NCBI RefSeq assembly: GCF_022458985.1
Contig: NC_061789.1
Span: 7,668,357-7,732,356 of the forward strand
DNA: 64,000 nt
From: Mugil cephalus
Lineage: Eukaryota; Chordata; Actinopteri; Mugiliformes; Mugilidae
Direction of reading: 5' to 3'
A program made the position numbers and the translations under genes. Below are positions 51,121 through 64,000 of the stretch, in pieces; position 1 is the first letter of the stretch, and every line of letters begins with the position of its first letter. The notes under the pieces are model-generated. The model did no database searches. It was not told the DNA's origin and saw nothing but the letters and a program-made list of their open reading frames with translations.

Positions 51121-51172
51121 ATTAATCAACACTGTGATTAATATGGTTAAAAATGTAATCGTTTGACAGCAC
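51119..51172 (+). mobile_element. Terminal fragment of a hAT element at a duplication junction
   Basis: ATTAATCAACACTGTGATTAATATGG to GTTTGACAGCAC matches the right end of the hAT relic at 58965-59010. ATTAATCG-like steps and a terminal GTTTGACAG are common ends of fish hAT elements. Here only about 54 bases remain, fused on the left to protease exon sequence. Confidence 0.65.
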
Positions 51173-52095
51173 TTATTCTTAAGTAAGATAAGATTTTAAA
51201 TTTGCTGTAAATAAATAACCATCATATTCAATAACTTGTTTAGCAGACTACATTTAGCTATTTGGACCAATTATCTAGTAGCCTACTTTTACCTGTATAT
51301 GTACTGTATTGGCATATGTTTGGTTAATTTTTCAACAAGTTATCTTTTTGATTGTGTTTAGCTAACTATCCCACTCCATTATCATTTAGTATCCTTGTAG
51401 CTAACCATTTCATTCATTTCTGTCTTAGCCGAGTTTACTATTGCAACCATTTACCTACATTGAACTAAGTATTTCATAGAGTTATGGATTAGCTTAGTTT
51501 TTGCGACTTCAGTTTGTCCTTCATATTACTTCAATGAGAACAAATATGAGCGGCAAAGCTAAACCTCGAAATCTTGTACAATCAAAGACAGAAGCTAATG
51601 ATAAGCAATATTCTAGCACAACAACATAATGTTGTGTTTACAGTAAGTACAGAACATTCAACAGTGCAAAGATTTGACATATTTTGTCTTCATAGTGATT
51701 TTAAATCTTCATAATAACTAAATTTTGAGTCCATCTTCATTTCCACACCCTTAAAATTAATTCCTTGTTGGCACATTACAGCAGAGCAGTAGCAAATGGG
51801 GCTCATGGTTAGACCTACTGTCCTACTGTCCTTCACGGTTAAAAACAATAAAGAATCAGTCTTCCTCACACAGACTGAGCTTTAACAGGTATTTGTTGAG
51901 TCAACTGCACAAGCACCACGCAGCTACCCTTTGGCTCTTACGTTTCACAACTCTGCTGCTAGTGGTCAACGGATAGAGGGACAATCAAGTCAACTAATGG
52001 CAGATATAAATTTTAAGTAACAATGCTTCTTCAATTTAAGGTTTGCTCATATTCATTTGTGCTCATCACATTGTGTAAATCATTTAAAGACGTTT
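51121..52095. repeat. Duplicated 3' flank of the protease gene (copy A)
   Basis: Nearly identical to 58968-59716, apart from about 200 bases (51733-51935) missing in copy B and small indels. The similarity is high in non-coding DNA, so the duplication is recent relative to the 50.1-51.1 kb fragment, which is more diverged. Confidence 0.85.
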
Positions 52096-57302
<5,207 letters not shown>

Positions 57303-57337
57303 AATTGTAAGTCCACCTGAACAGATCTGTTCCAGCA

Positions 57338-57343
57338 TTTATA
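57338..57343 (-). promoter_or_regulatory. TATA box of the protease gene
   Basis: TATAAA on the minus strand (TTTATA on plus) lies 36 bases upstream of the start codon, implying a very short 5' UTR of about 10 bases. No other TATA-like site lies nearer. Start position inferred. Confidence 0.45.
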
Positions 57344-57399
57344 ACCTTCTGTCTCCTCCCTTCTTCTCAAAACACACCTCTCTCTGCCCAACTGGCAGT

Positions 57400-58540
57400 C
57401 ACCTGTCTAAACACGCCCAAAGAGCTCACAGCAAGACCTTTCTGTCCTTGTGTAAAACGTCAACAACTCTTTAGGTTCAACTTCACTTCAGCTTGATTTC
57501 ACACGTAATCATTAAATGGCTCTCAGCCCAGTTGTCTTGTTGGGCCCGTTCTCCCACTTCCTCTTCGAAAAATTTCCCATCAAAATGTTTCACAGTGTTT
57601 CCGTGCAATAATTGTCAGAGAGCCAAGTAGGACAGTTGTTCATTTTGCAGGTTTACTGGCAGTAAACAAAATAGTAGGATGATGCTTGTAATGGAGAATG
57701 TTCATGATGTTAATAGTTTAAGACTAAAATGCTTCTTTGCTTTTCTTCTAATAGTTCTAATAGTTCATTCAATGCTTCAGTTTCCTTGTTTATATATATA
57801 TATATACATATAAACATTTTTTGTAATTTAATTAAAGCCCTAAAATATTAAATCAGTGTCTCAGGTGACCAACACCATCGTCAGACTCCATTCAGACAGG
57901 AATAGCAATGTTTTACACAATCAGATCATTCTCACATTGCAACATTCCTGAATTTGACACTGCTGCCGTTTTCTGTTGGACAACTTTTTTGTACATGTAA
58001 CCCCTGCACCTGTCACTTCCAGGCAGCGTTCAATATCGAATGGGAAATGAGAGCTGACTTTGAGTCTAGATTCGATCAGGAGACTGCTGATATTTACCTG
58101 CCTAATTGTTGAATTAGACCTGCAATATCTGCCCCAAATAACACACTCAACAACAGACTGACAATTTAAAAGGTGGTATATTGAACACAAAAAGGATCCT
58201 CCACAGTACAGTATCTCAAAAAGGTAAGTAAATTAAAATGAATACTGTTTAAAATACCACAGTACCTATAATATCAACTCAAAGTTGGATTCACTATGTA
58301 CAGCTCTGTTAAGTACCGTTGTTTGAACCACAACTGACTGAATTGAATATTCTGAAAAAAGTATGGTTAAAATGAATGAAGGTATTGAAAAGTAAATTGT
58401 CCCAAAAGTGCAAATGAAAAACAGCCGGGAAATCAATTGTTTGCGTCCTGCCAGACACAACAGTCGAATGTCAAAAAATATTACATACACTGTGCAAAAA
58501 GGAGTTTTCTTTTCATCAAAGCACTTCCAGTTTAAAACAC
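57400..58540. other. Intergenic DNA upstream of the protease gene
   Basis: AT-rich, with a short TA tract near 57793-57806. Short frames up to 89 codons are open on the minus strand with no domain features. The hAT body begins somewhere near 58540. Confidence 0.45.
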
Positions 58541-58967
58541 CACATTAACGCAAAGTATATGTCCGTCAGGGATTTTGCTAGCACTTCGGCTAACACAATG
58601 CCCAGCTTGCAACAAACCAGAGAAAGAAAAGCTGGCAAACTCCTGCAACTAGTTCCGTGTGAGAGACTGTTCTCAGTTGCAGCCCACATTGTAAATAAGA
58701 AGCAATCAGATATCTTGAACAATGCCAACAAGTTAGTTTGTCTTAGTAGCTGCTGAAAGAGGAGTAACAGGGCCACATTAATAAAGATAAATGTTTGTTG
58801 TTGAAGTTGTTTTTTTGAAACTGTTGAAGGTGTTTAATCAGCATGTTAGGTGCATATATATTCCCTTCTTTCTTAAGTCTGGTTGCCCATGCAGAATGAA
58901 CTGTGATTAATATAGATTAAAAATTAATAATATTTAATTGTGATTGAAAATAATTAAAATTAATCCA

Positions 58968-63418
<4,451 letters not shown>

Positions 63419-64000
63419 CATTTAAATAATCCCCCGTGCAGAAATTAGTTTGGAACAGGTGATTGTTCTAATAAAGTATTTGTGAATATTTGTGAATCTA
63501 CAGAGGATAAAGAAGTGTTCTCAGTGTGTTGTATTAAATAAGATGCAGGATGGATTGTTTTTAATGAATGTTTTAATGAATGTTTTCCCACAGTGTTTCA
63601 AATGGGATTGCGCCTGCACTGCACTGCACTGCCAGCTCGGTATTAAATAAGATGCAGGATGGATTGTTTTTAATGAATGTTTTAATGAATGTTTTCCCAC
63701 AGTGTTTCAAATGGGATTGCGCCTGCACCTGCCAGCCTCCCGAATGCGAGTCCTGCAACTGTCTCTGCTTCGAGATCAGGATCAAGTAGAAGACGAGGGT
63801 GGAGGAGTCTATCCATCCCACATACCATCAATGACACAGAGTCATCCGAGGTTTTACAGTGGAGAGGTAACAAAGACAATCTCATGATTCATCATTAGGG
63901 CTTCAAACCTCTTCTCGCTGAGCATCAGCATGACCTCTTCATTTTTGATTAAGGATCGAAACTTATTGTGCTATTGCCGTCATATGGCAGTGCCTTTGTA
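63419..64000 (+). pseudogene. Duplicated last exon of the Cys-rich gene, with internal tandem copy
   Basis: From 63419 the sequence follows 48942 onward: intron, splice acceptor, last exon (63703-63789, coding CFKWDCACTCQPPE to FEIRIK and stop) and 3' flank to the window edge. A 109-base tandem duplication precedes it: TATTAAATAAGATGCAGGATG recurs at 63532 and 63641. This gives a second acceptor and a truncated exon start at 63594. Exons 1-3 are not present within 61.5-63.4 kb, so by itself this is an exon without a gene. The copy runs off the window, so what follows is unknown. Confidence 0.8.

Noticed and set aside
63580-63898. Complete second Cys-rich gene
   Set aside because: Only the last exon and its flank are present; the membrane-segment and first Cys exons are not found upstream in the window.

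Overview
The window looks like teleost fish nuclear DNA. Its genes have many GT-AG introns. The encoded proteins are recognisably vertebrate (thioredoxin 2, a CCN1-like matricellular protein, DDX39A, an LRRC8 channel subunit, SRSF2 and eIF1). The repeats are typical of fish: hAT and Tc1/mariner relics and LINE tails. I saw no bacterial, viral or CRISPR features. Species cannot be fixed from the sequence alone.

Layout. Positions 1-3250 hold no gene I can support. txn2 lies on the minus strand (coding 3932-8082, first exon near 9980), and its introns carry a hAT MITE and a Tc1 relic. A single-exon ORF of unknown function (11115-12038, +) follows. Then comes a repeat-rich stretch with two inverted copies of a BED-finger hAT relic (13137-13650 and 15145-15721). 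A CCN1/Cyr61-like gene runs 19704-24711 (+) behind a TATA box and a CArG-like site. ddx39a (28284-31192, -) and a divergent LRRC8D-like gene (33266-36654, -) come next, then srsf2 (39044-40148, +) and eif1 (43995-45356, +). The right third (47-64 kb) is the accessory part. It holds a small cysteine-rich single-pass membrane protein gene (47910-49215, +) and a two-domain serine protease gene (52096-57302, -). Partial duplicates of both lie at 50.1-51.1, 59.0-61.8 and 63.4-64.0 kb.

Functions. Much of the left two thirds is conserved housekeeping: mitochondrial redox (txn2), mRNA export (ddx39a), splicing (srsf2) and start-codon selection (eif1). The CCN protein is extracellular and the LRRC8 protein belongs to a volume-regulated anion channel family. 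The protease gene is polyserase-like. Domain 1 has a full catalytic triad, a Thr-rich linker follows, domain 2 has lost two of three triad residues, and the C-terminus looks like a GPI signal. The exon maps for txn2, ccn1-like, ddx39a, lrrc8, srsf2, eif1, the Cys-rich gene and the protease were joined by hand at GT-AG sites, and all give uninterrupted frames.

Most interesting: the 47-64 kb segmental duplication. A hAT terminus sits exactly at one breakpoint, a later hAT insertion separates the two protease copies, and the last exon of the Cys-rich gene has been copied twice at the right edge. No wholly new multi-gene system was found. The best candidates for undescribed biology are the Cys-rich membrane protein, the half-dead double protease and the intron-split LRRC8D relative.
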